This document shows, in pieces, positions 8,387-17,039 of a stretch of 64,000 nucleotides of DNA; position 1 is the stretch's first letter; each line of letters opens with the position of its first letter. Source of the stretch: Peribacillus frigoritolerans (GTDB lineage: Bacteria > Bacillota > Bacilli > Bacillales > DSM-1321); the NCBI RefSeq assembly GCF_030676415.1, contig NZ_JAUUTW010000013.1:1-64000 (forward strand), read 5' to 3'. Below the pieces are notes generated by a model. It saw nothing but the letters and a program-made list of their open reading frames with translations. It did no database searches and was not told the DNA's origin. Both the position numbers and the translations under genes were made by a program.

Positions 8387-9811
8387 ATGTTAACAACAGA
8401 AAAAATGGAATTTTGGTTTGTCGTAGGATCACAACATCTATATGGGGAAGAAGCGTTAGCAGAGGTCAAGGCGCATGCACAAACGATAACCGATGAATTA
8501 AATGAAAGCGGTATTTTACCTTATCCAGTTGTATTGCAAGATTTAGCTGTTAGTGCAGATAAAATCACAAGCATCATGAAAGAAGTCAACTATCGTAACG
8601 AAGTTGCCGGTGTCATCACTTGGATGCATACTTTCTCACCTGCAAAAATGTGGATTCGTGGAACAAAATTATTACAAAAACCATTGCTTCATTTAGCAAC
8701 ACAATTCAATGAAAGTATTCCTTGGGCAACGATTGATATGGACTTTATGAACCTAAACCAATCCGCTCATGGTGACCGTGAATATGGTTTTATCAATGCC
8801 CGTTTGAAAAAACAAAATAAAGTTGTTGTAGGTTATTGGGAGCGCCCTGAAGTGCGACAGCAAATTGCACAATGGATGGATGTAGCGGTTGCTTATAACG
8901 AAAGCTTCAACATTAAGGTCGCTCGCTTTGGAGACAACATGCGCAACGTTGGAGTAACCGAAGGGGATAAGGTTGAAGCCCAAATCCAATTTGGGTGGAC
9001 AGTTGACTATTTTGGAATCGGAGACCTTGTTCAATATGTAAAGGCGGTTACTGATGAAGAAATTAATGCTTTATTTACAGAATACGAAGGCCTTTATGAA
9101 TTTGATTATGGTACCTACAGTAGGGAAGATTGGGAGAAAAGCGTAAAGGTACAGGTAAGCTATGAAATTGCGATTAAACGTTTCCTTGATGATGGTGGTT
9201 ACACGGCCTTCACAACGAACTTCGAAGATTTATATGGGATGAAACAACTTCCTGGTCTTGCCGTCCAACGTTTGATGGCACAAGGATATGGCTTTGCGGG
9301 TGAAGGAGATTGGAAGACGGCAGCACTTGATCGATTGCTGAAAGTGATGAGCCATAACCAATCAACTGGCTTTATGGAAGATTACACATATGAATTAGCT
9401 GCTGGACAAGAATCCATCCTTCAATCACATATGCTTGAAGTCGACCCATCTTTAGCAAGTAACAAACCAAAAATTGTCGTATCTCCATTAGGTATAGGTG
9501 ATCGTGAAGATCCAGCACGTTTAGTATTCGACGGCAAAGCAGGAGACGGTGTCGTTGTTTCCATGGCTGACTTTGGTACAAACTATAAACTTTTGATTAA
9601 TGAAGTTTCTGCATTTGAGCCAACTGTTCCAGCACCAAACCTTCCAGTGGCCCGTGTACTTTGGGAAGTGAAGCCAAACTTCCAAGATGGAGTGAAAGCT
9701 TGGCTTGAGAATGGTGGCGGTCACCATACAGTTGTTTCATTGAACTTAACAACAGACCAAATCATAACCTATGCAAAACTTGTTGGTTTGGAATACGTAG
9801 TTATTAAGTAA
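8387..9811 (+). CDS. araA: L-arabinose isomerase
   Basis: 474 residues. The enzyme isomerises L-arabinose to L-ribulose with Mn2+, the first step of the pathway, in the cytoplasm. Metal-ligand regions are visible: E in [12 protein letters not shown] in [11 protein letters not shown] in LQSHMLEVD and H in GGGHHTVV. It starts [20 protein letters not shown], typical of the family. RBS AGAGGA precedes the ATG, 52 bases after araD. The gene order B-D-A differs from the A-B-D order of B. subtilis. Confidence 0.96.
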   Translation: MLTTEKMEFWFVVGSQHLYGEEALAEVKAHAQTITDELNESGILPYPVVLQDLAVSADKITSIMKEVNYRNEVAGVITWMHTFSPAKMWIRGTKLLQKPLLHLATQFNESIPWATIDMDFMNLNQSAHGDREYGFINARLKKQNKVVVGYWERPEVRQQIAQWMDVAVAYNESFNIKVARFGDNMRNVGVTEGDKVEAQIQFGWTVDYFGIGDLVQYVKAVTDEEINALFTEYEGLYEFDYGTYSREDWEKSVKVQVSYEIAIKRFLDDGGYTAFTTNFEDLYGMKQLPGLAVQRLMAQGYGFAGEGDWKTAALDRLLKVMSHNQSTGFMEDYTYELAAGQESILQSHMLEVDPSLASNKPKIVVSPLGIGDREDPARLVFDGKAGDGVVVSMADFGTNYKLLINEVSAFEPTVPAPNLPVARVLWEVKPNFQDGVKAWLENGGGHHTVVSLNLTTDQIITYAKLVGLEYVVIK

Positions 9812-9819
9812 TGTCTCTC

Positions 9820-9850
9820 CCCTCCTAGGAGGCTCTGCTTCCTAGGAGGG
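9820..9850 (+). terminator. Hairpin after araA
   Basis: Ten-base perfect arms (CCCTCCTAGG and CCTAGGAGGG) with an 11-base loop lie 9 bases after the araA stop. There is no T run, so it may stabilise the mRNA 3' end and not terminate. Confidence 0.55.
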
Positions 9851-9944
9851 AAGAAATAGGTACTCCAGAAGTTGGAGAGTGGAAATAGTAACCATTAGTA
9901 TGATCCCTTTATTCGTAAGCGTGTTCGTGGTTTTCAGGAAAAAG

Positions 9945-9958
9945 ATGAAAGCGTTTTA
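9945..9958 (+). promoter_or_regulatory. cre-like site upstream of the arabinose transporter
   Basis: TGAAAGCGTTTTAA matches the cre consensus except for the C expected near the end. It lies 173 bases before the transporter start. CcpA control is plausible but not certain. Confidence 0.5.
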
Positions 9959-10130
9959 ATAGCACAATAACGACACAGAATTCATCCTAATAAATAATTT
10001 TTAGGATGAATCTACTAGCATATATTTGTAGTTTGAAAACACTATTATTATTTTCTTAGAAAGCTCTCAATATTTTTAGTAGTGGGATTTTTTAAAAATA
10101 TAATTTTAAAACCTTGAGGAGGGAATTTTA

Positions 10131-11525
10131 ATGGTTAATGAAAAGAAAATCTCAAGTGGATTCATTTATTTTTTTGGGGCTTTTGGAGGCATTCTCTTCG
10201 GTTATGATATCGGCGTTATGACGGGTGCTTTACCTTTTCTGCAACATGATTGGAACCTTCAAAACAACCCTGGTGCTATTGGCTGGATTACCTCTTCGTT
10301 GATGTTTGGAGCTATTTTTGGAGGTGCCCTGGCCGGACAACTTTCTGATCGTTTAGGACGGCGCAAAATGATTTTAATATCTTCTATCATTTTTGCTGTT
10401 GGATCCATTTTGGCAGGAATATCCCCTCATAATGGGATCCTTTTTATGATTGTTGCTCGGATTTTATTAGGGTTGGCAGTTGGTGCTGCTTCTGCATTGG
10501 TCCCAGCCTATATGTCGGAAATGGCGCCTGCACGATTACGTGGACGTCTGTCAGGAATTAATCAAACAATGATTGTCTCTGGAATGTTGCTTTCGTACAT
10601 TGTTGCTTATTTATTGAAAGACTTACCAGGAACAATGGCATGGCGGTTGATGCTTAGTTTGGCTGCAGTACCTGCTTTGATCTTATTTATTGGAGTGTTA
10701 AGGTTACCCGAATCACCGCGTTTTTTAATTAAGAACAATAAAATTGATGAAGCTCGTAAGGTGTTGGGCTATATTCGCTCTAACAAGGAACAAATTGATT
10801 CTGAAATAAAACAAATTCAAGAAACTGTTAAAGAGGAAGCAAAGGTAAATCAAAAAGCATCATGGGGTACACTTTTAAGTAACAAATACCGTTATTTAGT
10901 AATTGCTGGTGTGGGTGTTGCTGCGTTTCAACAATTCCAGGGCGCAAACGCAATTTTTTATTATATTCCTATGATTGTGGAAAAAGCAACAGGGCATGAA
11001 GCCAGCTCAGTATTGATGTGGCCAATTATTCAAGGGGTTATTCTCGTACTAGGTTCATTAATATTCCTTATGATTGCTGATAAATTTAATCGCCGTACTT
11101 TATTAACAATAGGCGGAACTATTATGGGGCTATCCTTTATTTTGCCGGCAATATTGAATTTATTAATTCCTAATGAAAATCCGATGATGATGGTTGTTTT
11201 TTTAAGTATCTATGTAGCACTTTATTCATTCACGTGGGCTCCTTTAACTTGGGTCATAGTTGGAGAAATTTTCCCGCTGGTAATTCGCGGGCGTGCGTCA
11301 GGATTAGCTTCATCATTTAACTGGATTGGTTCTTTCTTGGTTGGATTGCTATTTCCAATCATGACCGCTTCGATGTCTCAAGAAGCTGTTTTTGCAATCT
11401 TTGGTGCTATTTGTTTACTTGGTGTTTTATTTATCCGGACATGCGTTCCTGAAACTCGAGGTCATACATTGGAGGAAATTGAAAAAATTGGAGAAAGAAG
11501 ACAAGCTAAGGGAAAAAGTGCTTAA
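10131..11525 (+). CDS. araE: Sugar/H+ symporter, probably for arabinose (AraE-like)
   Basis: 464 residues of the MFS sugar-porter family with 12 predicted membrane helices. Family signatures are present: GYDIGVMTGALPF in helix 1, DRLGRRKM in the first cytoplasmic loop, PESPRFLI before the central loop, and PETRGHTLEEIE after helix 12. B. subtilis AraE takes up arabinose, xylose and galactose, and the position between araBDA and an aldose epimerase points to arabinose here. RBS GAGGAGGG precedes the ATG. It has its own upstream region of 319 bases with a cre-like site. Other pentoses or galactose as substrates cannot be excluded. Confidence 0.9.
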   Translation: MVNEKKISSGFIYFFGAFGGILFGYDIGVMTGALPFLQHDWNLQNNPGAIGWITSSLMFGAIFGGALAGQLSDRLGRRKMILISSIIFAVGSILAGISPHNGILFMIVARILLGLAVGAASALVPAYMSEMAPARLRGRLSGINQTMIVSGMLLSYIVAYLLKDLPGTMAWRLMLSLAAVPALILFIGVLRLPESPRFLIKNNKIDEARKVLGYIRSNKEQIDSEIKQIQETVKEEAKVNQKASWGTLLSNKYRYLVIAGVGVAAFQQFQGANAIFYYIPMIVEKATGHEASSVLMWPIIQGVILVLGSLIFLMIADKFNRRTLLTIGGTIMGLSFILPAILNLLIPNENPMMMVVFLSIYVALYSFTWAPLTWVIVGEIFPLVIRGRASGLASSFNWIGSFLVGLLFPIMTASMSQEAVFAIFGAICLLGVLFIRTCVPETRGHTLEEIEKIGERRQAKGKSA

Positions 11526-11693
11526 ATTAGACCTATGAGATTTGGAGCAGAATTCAAAGAAGATATACGCAAATTGGAGAGTTAAGCATGCATTTTAAAT
11601 CAGGGGGTCATAAGGGAAAATACTTCTGTAATTATGATCTACACATACACATCATGAACATGTTGATTTACTCATATGATTCCCTTTCTTAAG

Positions 11694-11717
11694 GCCGAAG
11701 TTGCTACTTCGGCTTTT
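11694..11717 (+). terminator. Intrinsic terminator after the transporter
   Basis: GCCGAAG and CTTCGGC form a perfect 7-bp stem with a 6-base loop, followed by TTTT. Confidence 0.8.
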
Positions 11718-11812
11718 CAACTATTAAAATGTTTGCTGAACTTTTTGTGCAATTCATGGTGTTTTAGCTTTTATTTATATGAAGGAATTTAATAGGGAAG
11801 GAGCCGAAAAAA

Positions 11813-12856
11813 ATGAAAGCATCACAAAGCTCGTTTGGAAATGAAGCCTTGCTGTTTACTATAGAAAATGATCATGGAGTAAGAATGGAAGTTACAAACT
11901 TTGGTGCAAGAATCGTCAATCTGTTCGTCCTAACGGAAACGGGTCGTAATAATATCGTATTGGGATTTGACTCGATAGAGGATTACAAAAAAGAAACATA
12001 TTATGGAGCAACAATAGGAAGAGTCGCTGGAAGAATAAAAAATGGCGAATTTTCAATTGGTGAATCACGTTACCAAACATCTGTAAATCAATTAGGGAAT
12101 ACATTACACGGTGGCAACCCTGGATTCGATGAAAAAATCTGGGATTATGAAGTGAAGGAGACGGATGAAAGTGCATCGATCATCTTTTCAACCCACTCAC
12201 CTGATGGCGAAAATGGTTTTCCGGGGCATTTGAAAGTAAGTGTGACTTATACATTAGACAACTTAAATATTTGGTCAGTCAGCTATCAAGCAAATAGTGA
12301 TAAAGACACAATTTTTAATCCGACCAATCACGTCTATTTTAACTTAACAGGACATCCCAGCAATCCAATCGATGATCATTTCTTACAAATCTTTTCTGAA
12401 GAATTTGCACCAGTAAATGACGATACCACGGTAACTGGGGAAAAGCGAAGCACAATTGGCACACCTTATGATTTTCGGACCCCAAAGAAATTAAAATCAA
12501 CCTTTGAAGAAATTGACGCAGAAGTTAAAAAGGTTCAAGGAATCGATCATCCATTCTTCCTTACGTGCTCAGGACTTCATCAAACTGCAGCCAAATTAAT
12601 TAGTCCTGACCAGAAAATAACAGTCGAGGTATACACAGAAGAGCCTGCGGTTGTCATTTACACTGCAAACTTTGTGAAAGGTGTGCCACTTATGCACGGA
12701 GAAAAATTAATTCAACACGGCGGAATAACGTTTGAAACCCAAGCTGCTCCAGGAGCGATTGAGTTTGAAGATTTTGGAGATATTCTTCTTTTAGCAGGCG
12801 AAATTTATACTTCCCAAACAAAATACAAAATTAAGGTCAGGACCCCACTCAGCTAA
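11813..12856 (+). CDS. galM: Aldose 1-epimerase
   Basis: 347 residues of the GalM/mutarotase family, which interconverts alpha and beta anomers of sugars such as arabinose or galactose. The catalytic His lies in NPTNHVYFNLTGH and the C-terminal Glu region in QAAPGAIEFEDFG. The substrate-binding region HGGNPGFDEKIWD is also present. RBS GGAAGGAG precedes the ATG. Its place at the end of the arabinose cluster suggests it supplies the anomer used by the isomerase. It is separated from the transporter by a terminator and so has its own promoter. Confidence 0.93.
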   Translation: MKASQSSFGNEALLFTIENDHGVRMEVTNFGARIVNLFVLTETGRNNIVLGFDSIEDYKKETYYGATIGRVAGRIKNGEFSIGESRYQTSVNQLGNTLHGGNPGFDEKIWDYEVKETDESASIIFSTHSPDGENGFPGHLKVSVTYTLDNLNIWSVSYQANSDKDTIFNPTNHVYFNLTGHPSNPIDDHFLQIFSEEFAPVNDDTTVTGEKRSTIGTPYDFRTPKKLKSTFEEIDAEVKKVQGIDHPFFLTCSGLHQTAAKLISPDQKITVEVYTEEPAVVIYTANFVKGVPLMHGEKLIQHGGITFETQAAPGAIEFEDFGDILLLAGEIYTSQTKYKIKVRTPLS

Positions 12857-12899
12857 AGTTTCCAATTATTGTGTTAAAGTGTTGAATAGGTGGATTTGG

Positions 12900-13194
12900 T
12901 TTCGATAATTTTACATCGATTCGGCTGCTAGTTAGGATCAGCATCCGGTGCCTGTCAGAGAGATCGAGCATAGGTCGTGACATATATCGGGTGGGATTCC
13001 CGCCGAATAAGAGTTAGCCACTCACTCGAACTGAGTTTTGGAGGATAGAGGATAACTTATATCTTTAAGCGCAAACAGTTAGATAGTGGGTCGTAAACTA
13101 CGATTAAAGGTAAGCCCTCATTTAAACAGCGCATATTAAATACGTAGCACCTCCTGGTACGGTACTTGTATCAATCAAAGGAGGTGCTTTTCCT
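12900..13194 (+). ncRNA. Structured leader-like region of unknown type
   Basis: About 290 bases with higher GC and many short complementary segments, for example GGGTGGGATTCCCGCC near 12,990. It ends in a perfect 10-bp hairpin: AGCACCTCCT (13,146-13,155) pairs with AGGAGGTGCT (13,179-13,188), followed by TTTT. The right arm is also the ribosome binding site of the next ORF, so the hairpin could act as a terminator and hide the start. The layout (structured RNA, RBS-containing hairpin, ORF) recalls leaders of mobile elements such as HEARO RNAs. The ORF is not IscB, so I assign no family. Confidence 0.4.
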
Positions 13195-13552
13195 ATGCCG
13201 CAACAAAAATTAACGATTGTCCCCGTTACATTACATACCGAAAATAAAAAATCTTTACGATCTACTTCTTCAGAAGATCCTTTAACTAGCATTTGCAATA
13301 TCAAAACGGCAAACGCTGAAATATCCTTCTATGGCGGTGTAGATGAGCAGGCTATTCAAAACATTATGAAGGAATTGAACATCTGTGAAATACGGTTATA
13401 CAATGTTCAACAAAAAAGTGTGGAATGCGTTTTAAAAATAAAAAGACCTTATTTACTAAAAATTCTATTGGGCTGGAGTCCTTGCCCAATAGAAAAGGAA
13501 TTTAATAACCCGATCCGGGCAGCTTCAAATAAAAATTCAATTAGATGAGGGC
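13114..13552. repeat. 12-bp inverted repeats flanking the small ORF
   Basis: GCCCTCATTTAA (13,114-13,125) and its inverted counterpart TTAGATGAGGGC (13,541-13,552) match at 11 of 12 positions and enclose a 439-bp unit with one ORF. They may be terminal repeats of a small mobile element or arms of an RNA stem closing over the ORF. No target duplication is evident. Confidence 0.5.
13195..13548 (+). CDS. 117-aa protein of unknown function, possibly from a mobile element
   Basis: The ATG has an excellent ribosome binding site (AAAGGAGGTG), but that site lies in the right arm of a perfect hairpin. The first half reads MPQQKLTIVPVTLHTE, then TANAEISFYGGVDEQAIQ and NIMKEL, recalling the C-terminal part of IS66-type accessory (TnpA) proteins. 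The second half (from about residue 65) is basic and less protein-like, so a frame change or decay is possible. No catalytic motif is seen. The stop lies inside the right inverted repeat. I cannot assign a function. Confidence 0.45.
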   Translation: MPQQKLTIVPVTLHTENKKSLRSTSSEDPLTSICNIKTANAEISFYGGVDEQAIQNIMKELNICEIRLYNVQQKSVECVLKIKRPYLLKILLGWSPCPIEKEFNNPIRAASNKNSIR

Positions 13553-13839
13553 ACGCGTGGTTCGTGTGAGTCCTTAACGTTCAATACCAAGTTTCATCTG
13601 TAATAGGCAGCCAGGATTTATTGTCATAATAACTGCGTCTCTGTGGCTTTCGTGTGCTTTATTTTTTAATCAAGAATATGCATGGCTTCATTCAAATTAA
13701 TCAGTCTTTTTAAGGCACAACACCACTCATACTTATGCTATGACCATCTTTAATGAAGTTGGTAGCTTCCTTAGTAGATATTACCTTTTGGGTATAAACT
13801 TTCTACCACGATTCGTTGTTACGTTGTCATTTTTGCACC

Positions 13840-14478
13840 CTATTCTGTCCATGGTGAATGCAAAATGCAATCACAGAAATTTTTATTTTTATATTCCGGA
13901 CTAAAATATTCAATAATATCTTCCTTCATATTGCCAAAAGTAGTTTCTGGCTTATGCTTAAAGCCCTCATAAAACGCTGGGATAATTTCCTTTTTGAAAT
14001 TGTTACGTGGGAAGGCTTTTATAATTTCTTCACGCAAGTCGTCAGGGAATTGTTCAAAGCCATCTCCCATCACATCTAAACCAACACCTGAAAAGAGTAG
14101 TGCCACTTCAGACTCTTTATGTTCTGCAACGCCAGGTGTCGTATGTAACGCAATAGCATCCCATACAAGACGAATCGACTCATTTGGAATTTGATACTGC
14201 TGTAAAAAGCTTCTCGCTGCATTTGCTCCGTCTACTTCAAATCGTAAATCTGGACTGCTGAATTTTTTTGTTAAGCCTAAATCATGGAATAATGCACTAA
14301 CATATAGCAACTCTAAATCATAATTATGCTTCGTTTTTTTTCCGTTGACTGCACCAAATAAAAACACACGATTTGAATGATTCCACAACAAGTCGTCCCC
14401 ATGCTCGCGTAAAAGATCTGCTGCTTCTTTAGCCAATCGAGAATCTGGAATTTTAATACCTGCTACTTCTTGAAACAT
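13840..14478 (-). CDS. HD-domain metal-dependent hydrolase (cyanamide hydratase-like)
   Basis: 212 residues. The HD pattern is visible as H34 (HSNRVFLFG), H65-D66 (SALFHDLGL) and later His/Asp residues (ALHTTPG). The distribution resembles the cyanamide hydratase-like branch of HD proteins, including a conserved GANAARSFL stretch. HD proteins bind divalent metal and hydrolyse phosphoesters or, in this branch, hydrate nitriles; the substrate is not known. The ATG at 14,478 follows AAGGGGA. The neighbouring LysR gene is also on the minus strand, 117 bases upstream, and may regulate it. Confidence 0.8.
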   Translation of the reverse strand: MFQEVAGIKIPDSRLAKEAADLLREHGDDLLWNHSNRVFLFGAVNGKKTKHNYDLELLYVSALFHDLGLTKKFSSPDLRFEVDGANAARSFLQQYQIPNESIRLVWDAIALHTTPGVAEHKESEVALLFSGVGLDVMGDGFEQFPDDLREEIIKAFPRNNFKKEIIPAFYEGFKHKPETTFGNMKEDIIEYFSPEYKNKNFCDCILHSPWTE

Positions 14479-14594
14479 AATTGAAAATCCCCTTTACAAT
14501 TTGATAGTTCTCATCCTCATGAACTTGTATTCATTGTAAAGAGGAATTTATCATTTATCTATCCTTTCATTTCTATGATAATAATAGATAAAAA

Positions 14595-15488
14595 CTATAA
14601 TATAGAACTTTTCAAAGAAGCTATCTCATCTTTTTCGGTATGAAAACGCAGCCTTTCGATTTCACATAATAATAACTTAATATACTTACGTGCTGCATAA
14701 TTGATAAACCGATTCTTTTTCATCACGAGATAAACAGTTCTAGTCAAAGATGGTTTTTCAATGCGTTGGAAAAATAAATCCTCTGTATCATAAAATTCAT
14801 ATAATGTACGCGAAACAAAACTGCGGCCAACCCCATTTCGAACGAGCTTCAAGATAGATTCAATGCTAGACGTTTCTATAATAGGTTCTATCTGCCTGCC
14901 AGCCTCCAAACTCGCTTTATCAAGTATTTTTCTGCATTGATGGATATTTGGAAATAAAATAAGAGAACTGTCTAAAACATCGGAAAATGAAACCTTCTGC
15001 TCTCCATTACTTTGATTACTAATCAGGTAAAATTCTTCATCATACAACTTCGTCACCAGCAACATCTCATAACGATTGAATTCAAAACCAATACCAAAAT
15101 CAGCTTGATTCTCTAAAACAGCCTTTTCCACTTGATCCGTACTTTGAACAAACACTTTTATGTTCGGATATAATTGGTTAAATTTAATACACAAAGTAGA
15201 TACCAAATCAGTTATTTCTCCTGGTAACACAGCAATTTTCAATTCCCCGATTTCTACTTTTGTAAGGGCTTTAATTTGAGAAGATATACTTTGTAAGGAA
15301 TTTTGAATATTCAAAGCTTCTTGTTGGACGATTTCTCCCACCTTAGTAAGTTCAATCTTCTTACCAATACGGTTAAAAAGTGCATAGCCTACATCTTGTT
15401 CAAGCATTTTAATTTGATGGCTTAAAGTTGGTTGCGAAATTCCTAATTTTTCAGCTGCTTTTGTAAAATGTAGTTCTTTACTGACCAT
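14595..15488 (-). CDS. LysR-family transcriptional regulator
   Basis: At least 297 residues. The N-terminal winged helix (FTKAAEKLGISQPTLSHQI) and a C-terminal periplasmic-binding-like effector domain are clear. The first ATG (15,488) begins inside helix 1. The frame stays open upstream, reading IELRHLEYFL, the normal LysR start, but the codon where Met is expected is ATC at 15,516-15,518, 10 bases after AAGGA. So either a rare ATC start is used, giving 307 residues, or a start-codon mutation leaves a shortened protein. The effector is unknown. It lies upstream of the HD-domain gene on the same strand. Confidence 0.82.
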   Translation of the reverse strand: MVSKELHFTKAAEKLGISQPTLSHQIKMLEQDVGYALFNRIGKKIELTKVGEIVQQEALNIQNSLQSISSQIKALTKVEIGELKIAVLPGEITDLVSTLCIKFNQLYPNIKVFVQSTDQVEKAVLENQADFGIGFEFNRYEMLLVTKLYDEEFYLISNQSNGEQKVSFSDVLDSSLILFPNIHQCRKILDKASLEAGRQIEPIIETSSIESILKLVRNGVGRSFVSRTLYEFYDTEDLFFQRIEKPSLTRTVYLVMKKNRFINYAARKYIKLLLCEIERLRFHTEKDEIASLKSSIL

Positions 15489-15518
15489 TAAAAAATATTC
15501 TAAATGTCTTAATTCGAT

Positions 15519-16012
15519 ACTATTTCAATCCTTTCTAATGAAAATAATTATTGGCTATCTGTATGCTTCCAATAAAACAATCTAGTTATTAAGTTACTTT
15601 ATTTTAAGGGATTATTCCATAATTTGGCTTGATTGCTGGATACAATTAAAAAACACCAGTAACTATCTTTTATTTTGGTTCATAAATAGCTCTCTATGAT
15701 GTTGGATAACTTGTCGGGCTTGCTAAACAGAAATCACGTTCTATTTGTTACTACAAAATTGAAGCAGCAATTAGACGTGATTTAGGGATTTTGATTGTAT
15801 AGCTCCCCATAAATTCCTTATTTTATAGGGTGGAAGTTATTTTATTTTTAATCGTAATTAATTCACTATTAGAAAAATTCACCATTGACATGTTCATTTA
15901 TTAATAATTGTACCTTTTTAGATGTCAGTTTACATAATAAAATATCACATATAATACTTAAAATTTGAGATAGCCGCAAATTACAAAGGCTTTATCAAGG
16001 AGGCGCTAAATC
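15519..16012. other. AT-rich intergenic region before paiB copy 1
   Basis: No open frame with a ribosome binding site was found. A stretch around 15,715-15,800 could be a decayed coding scrap (KSRSICYYKIEAAIRRD) but matches nothing I recognise. It should contain the promoters of the LysR gene and of the gene at 16,013. Confidence 0.4.
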
Positions 16013-16624
16013 ATGTATATCCCTAAACATTTTCAACTCAAGGATGAAGAAATAATTTATGATTTTATCGAAAAGTACAGCTTTGCCACTTTATTTTCTC
16101 AACACAATGGAGAACCATACGCTACCCATCTTCCACTCACGTTAAATAAAGGTGAAAGTGCTTTATATGGTCATTTTGCCCGACCAAACGAACAATGGAA
16201 GGATATGGAATACCAACAAGTTCTTGCGGTTTTCCAAGGTCCTCACTGTTATATATCTCCGTCTTGGTATGAAACAACGATGGCAGTTCCTACTTGGAAT
16301 TATGTCTCTATCCATTTATATGGAAAGATGGAGATTGTCGAAGATCAAAAAGTCATATTCGATTCTCTAAATGATATGGTAAACAAATATGAAAGTCCAG
16401 TTAGCCCATACAATTTAAACGATGCAGATTCCAGATTTATCGAAGGAATGAGTAAAGGGATTGTAGCATTTAAAATAAAGATCACAAAAATTGAAGCGAA
16501 AGCTAAATTAAGTCAAAATCACCCTGTGGAACGTCAAGGATTAATTATTAAGCATTTGGAAAACACTTCTCAACAAGATAATCTACAAATAGCATTTCTA
16601 ATGAAGAAAAATCTACAAAAATAA
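16013..16624 (+). CDS. PaiB-like FMN-binding protein, copy 1
   Basis: 203 residues of the PaiB family (FMN-binding split-barrel fold), named for B. subtilis PaiB, which with PaiA affects sporulation and degradative enzyme expression. It begins MYIPKHFQLKDEE. The conserved core is GPHCYISPSWYE, then VPTWNYVSIHLYG, and the end is AKLSQNHP. RBS AAGGAGG precedes the ATG. A second, diverged copy lies at 18,568. The biochemical role of the family is poorly known; FMN or heme binding is possible. Confidence 0.88.
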   Translation: MYIPKHFQLKDEEIIYDFIEKYSFATLFSQHNGEPYATHLPLTLNKGESALYGHFARPNEQWKDMEYQQVLAVFQGPHCYISPSWYETTMAVPTWNYVSIHLYGKMEIVEDQKVIFDSLNDMVNKYESPVSPYNLNDADSRFIEGMSKGIVAFKIKITKIEAKAKLSQNHPVERQGLIIKHLENTSQQDNLQIAFLMKKNLQK

Positions 16625-16677
16625 AAGTTATTCGACTTTGTCTTGTTCAACTAATGTCGTAGATTTGTTGAATAATT

Positions 16678-16714
16678 AAGCCTAATTTCAGATGGAAATT
16701 AGGCTTCAATTTAT
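16678..16714 (+). terminator. Terminator-like hairpin after paiB copy 1
   Basis: AAGCCTAATTT and AAATTAGGCTT form an 11-bp perfect stem with a 7-base loop. The T run behind it is weak (CAATTTATTT). Confidence 0.6.
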
Positions 16715-16791
16715 TTATTAAGAAACAAGCTTTAGACCTACAGCTGCCCTTAATAATATCCTGATAAAAACCACTTATTCTAATCTTTGGG

Positions 16792-16984
16792 TTATCTGTA
16801 TAAGGTCATTCCAAATATTGCTCCACCTGACGCACCAATTCCCGTCCATAGTCCATAAGCTGTCCCCATAGGAAGTGTTTCCATTGCATAGGATAAAAAT
16901 ATGAAGCTCGCTCCAAATCCAATAACTAATAAGGCTAGGGATTTTTAAGGTCCCTATGAAGATTATTTTTACAACACCAAACAT
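16792..16984 (-). pseudogene. SMR (EmrE/YkkD-type) multidrug pump remnant
   Basis: One minus-strand frame reads [20 protein letters not shown] followed by [19 protein letters not shown] and [10 protein letters not shown] before a stop at 16,792. This is the second half of a small multidrug resistance protein, with the helix-3 GxxGA and WTGIG signatures. The N-terminal half with the essential membrane Glu is missing; upstream, the frame shifts into [14 protein letters not shown], the typical end of one SMR partner. It is a broken gene, probably once a paired SMR operon. Confidence 0.75.
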
Positions 16985-17039
16985 CTCAAGTAAAACAGGA
17001 TAAAACAGCTACAATTCGTTTGTTCAAAGAATTGTGGAG

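Noticed and set aside
12900..13548. IscB/HEARO locus
   Set aside because: The RNA layout is suggestive, but the 117-aa ORF has no HNH or RuvC motif. Kept only as a possibility for the RNA part.
13858..14194. Plus-strand frames opposite the HD-domain gene
   Set aside because: They are antisense to a well-supported gene and lack ribosome binding sites.
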